Shown: positions 5,839-6,633 of the stretch, one piece after another | Numbering within the stretch: the first letter of the stretch is position 1 | How the letters are laid out: every line of letters begins with the position of its first letter | Assembly: GCA_021785095.1 (NCBI GenBank) | Contig: JAJYGM010000183.1 | Span: forward strand, 1 to 6,633 | DNA: 6,633 bases | Source of the DNA: Actinomycetes bacterium | GTDB taxonomy: Bacteria; Actinomycetota; Acidimicrobiia; Acidimicrobiales; Bog-793 | Direction of reading: 5' to 3' | Translations under genes and position numbers: made by a program | Notes under the pieces: model-generated | What the model was told of the DNA's origin: nothing | The model's input: the letters and a program-made list of their open reading frames with translations, nothing else | Database searches by the model: none

Positions 5839-5889
5839 GAGGCTCAGCAAATGGGAGAAAAATCCAACAGCCTGTGCAAGGGCCCCCGC

Positions 5890-6633
5890 CTAATCCTCAT
5901 TGACTCTCTGGTGGCTCCCGCCACCTTCTCGGGCGGTGCTGAGCTCGGCACTCTGCGCGTAGCTCGCCAGCGCCGCGACCAGCCCGGCGATCGAATGCTC
6001 CTCGGCTTCGCAGCTCACGATGATCCCCGCTCGCCGCGCCGCAGAGGCCGTCGCCGGGCCGATACAGGCAACGACGGGGGGAAGCAATTCCCTGCCGAAG
6101 AGCTCGAGCCACCCGGTCACGGTCGACGCGGAGGTAAATGTGACCGCATCGAGCGACCCGAGGGAGCCGAGCAATTCGGGGCTCGGCTGCGGGCGCACAG
6201 TTCGGTAGGCAACTGCCTCCTCGACTAGGTAGCCCTTGGCCCTGAGAAAGCGCGCAAGGACCTCACGGGCCGCAGCCGCGCGCGGTAGAAGGACCCTCTC
6301 GCCAAGCTCGGGGTTGGTCGAGGCGATCCGCGGGGCGGGAAAGGCCGCGGCCAAGGCTTCGGATACGGACTCGCCCGGCACCAGGTCGGCGACCACGCCC
6401 CGCGCTCTCAGCTCCCGAGCCGTCGCCTCACCTATGGCGGCGACCTTTGCACCGGAGAAGGCACGGGCGTCTTTGATCTCGTCGAACACGCGCTCCACCG
6501 CGTTAGTGGAAGTGAAGACCACCCAGGAGTACGAGGAGAGCCGCGCGACGGCAGAGCGCAGCTGAGCCCCGCCGTCCTCGGGCTCGACCACGGCGATCGT
6601 CGGTGCTTCGACCGCCGTGGCGCCGGCGCCGGC
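5890..6633 (-). CDS. hemD: Uroporphyrinogen-III synthase (HemD), 5' end outside the window
   Basis: HemD cyclises hydroxymethylbilane with inversion of ring D to give uroporphyrinogen III. The window holds 247 codons and the frame is open to the right edge. The first visible residues end in VEAPTIAVVEPEDGG, which fits the region about 20-30 residues into a HemD domain. Next come SYSWVVFTSTNAVERVF, VAAIGEATARELRARGV, and later VTFTSASTVTGWLELFG with VVACIGPATASAARRAG, the paired half-domain pattern of this poorly conserved family. A GTG at 6591 could be called as the start, but homology continues upstream of it, so I treat it as internal. In many actinobacteria HemD is the C-terminal half of a fusion with uroporphyrinogen-III C-methyltransferase; the window cannot show whether that is so here. 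The tail after about ALASYAQ is polar and not conserved. hemB follows after 116 bases. Confidence 0.9.
   Translation of the reverse strand, partial: AGAGATAVEAPTIAVVEPEDGGAQLRSAVARLSSYSWVVFTSTNAVERVFDEIKDARAFSGAKVAAIGEATARELRARGVVADLVPGESVSEALAAAFPAPRIASTNPELGERVLLPRAAAAREVLARFLRAKGYLVEEAVAYRTVRPQPSPELLGSLGSLDAVTFTSASTVTGWLELFGRELLPPVVACIGPATASAARRAGIIVSCEAEEHSIAGLVAALASYAQSAELSTAREGGGSHQRVNED

Noticed and set aside
5862..5889. Rho-independent terminator after hemD using the T-run near 5858-5862
   Set aside because: The upstream bases form only a three-pair stem, too weak to support a terminator.
5716..6228. 170-codon plus-strand frame spanning the hemD-hemB gap
   Set aside because: It runs antisense through two real genes, has no motif, and its middle crosses the gap by chance absence of stops.
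1..6633. Mobile element, CRISPR array, defence or toxin-antitoxin cassette, tRNA or riboswitch
   Set aside because: No transposase-like frame, terminal inverted repeats, regularly spaced repeats, cloverleaf or recognisable riboswitch core was found; nearly all of the sequence is accounted for by conserved housekeeping genes.

Overview
The window is GC-rich bacterial DNA (roughly two thirds G+C by eye) carrying parts of two housekeeping operons and one gene between them. The protein families, the separate nuoC and nuoD genes, the HemB metal motif of the C-x-D...C type, frequent GTG/TTG starts and one apparently leaderless gene all point to an actinomycete-type organism (Actinomycetota). I cannot name the class or genus from the sequence alone. 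I see no mobile element, CRISPR array, RNA gene or defence-type gene, and every substantial gene is assignable to a known family.

Layout. Positions 1-1765 (minus strand) hold the promoter-proximal end of the complex I operon in the order nuoA-nuoB-nuoC-nuoD. nuoD is represented only by its first 41 codons and runs off the left edge. A 148-bp divergent spacer (1766-1913) follows. It contains a 20-bp direct repeat with a 22-bp period and a -10 box placed so that transcription would begin on the start codon of the next gene. Positions 1914-3269 (plus strand) hold a FAD-dependent geranylgeranyl-reductase-family oxidoreductase, possibly a menaquinone side-chain reductase. A 153-bp convergent spacer (3270-3422) contains a strong GC-rich hairpin and two smaller ones, probably the termination zone for both flanking units. 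Positions 3423-6633 (minus strand) hold tetrapyrrole genes in the order hemD (open at the right edge), hemB, hemL.

How the genes fit together. The Nuo subunits form the NADH:quinone oxidoreductase. The FAD reductase plausibly acts on an isoprenoid chain such as that of menaquinone, the expected electron acceptor of complex I in this kind of organism. The hem genes supply uroporphyrinogen III and its precursors by the C5 route, feeding haem for cytochromes. The window therefore reads as a respiration-related neighbourhood. The points worth a second look are small: the divergent control region, the leaderless start, a long disordered tail on NuoA, an acidic repeat-bearing N-terminus on NuoD, the mixed metal-ligand set of HemB, and start-codon choices that automatic callers may get wrong. 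No gene-free stretch exceeds 300 bases.
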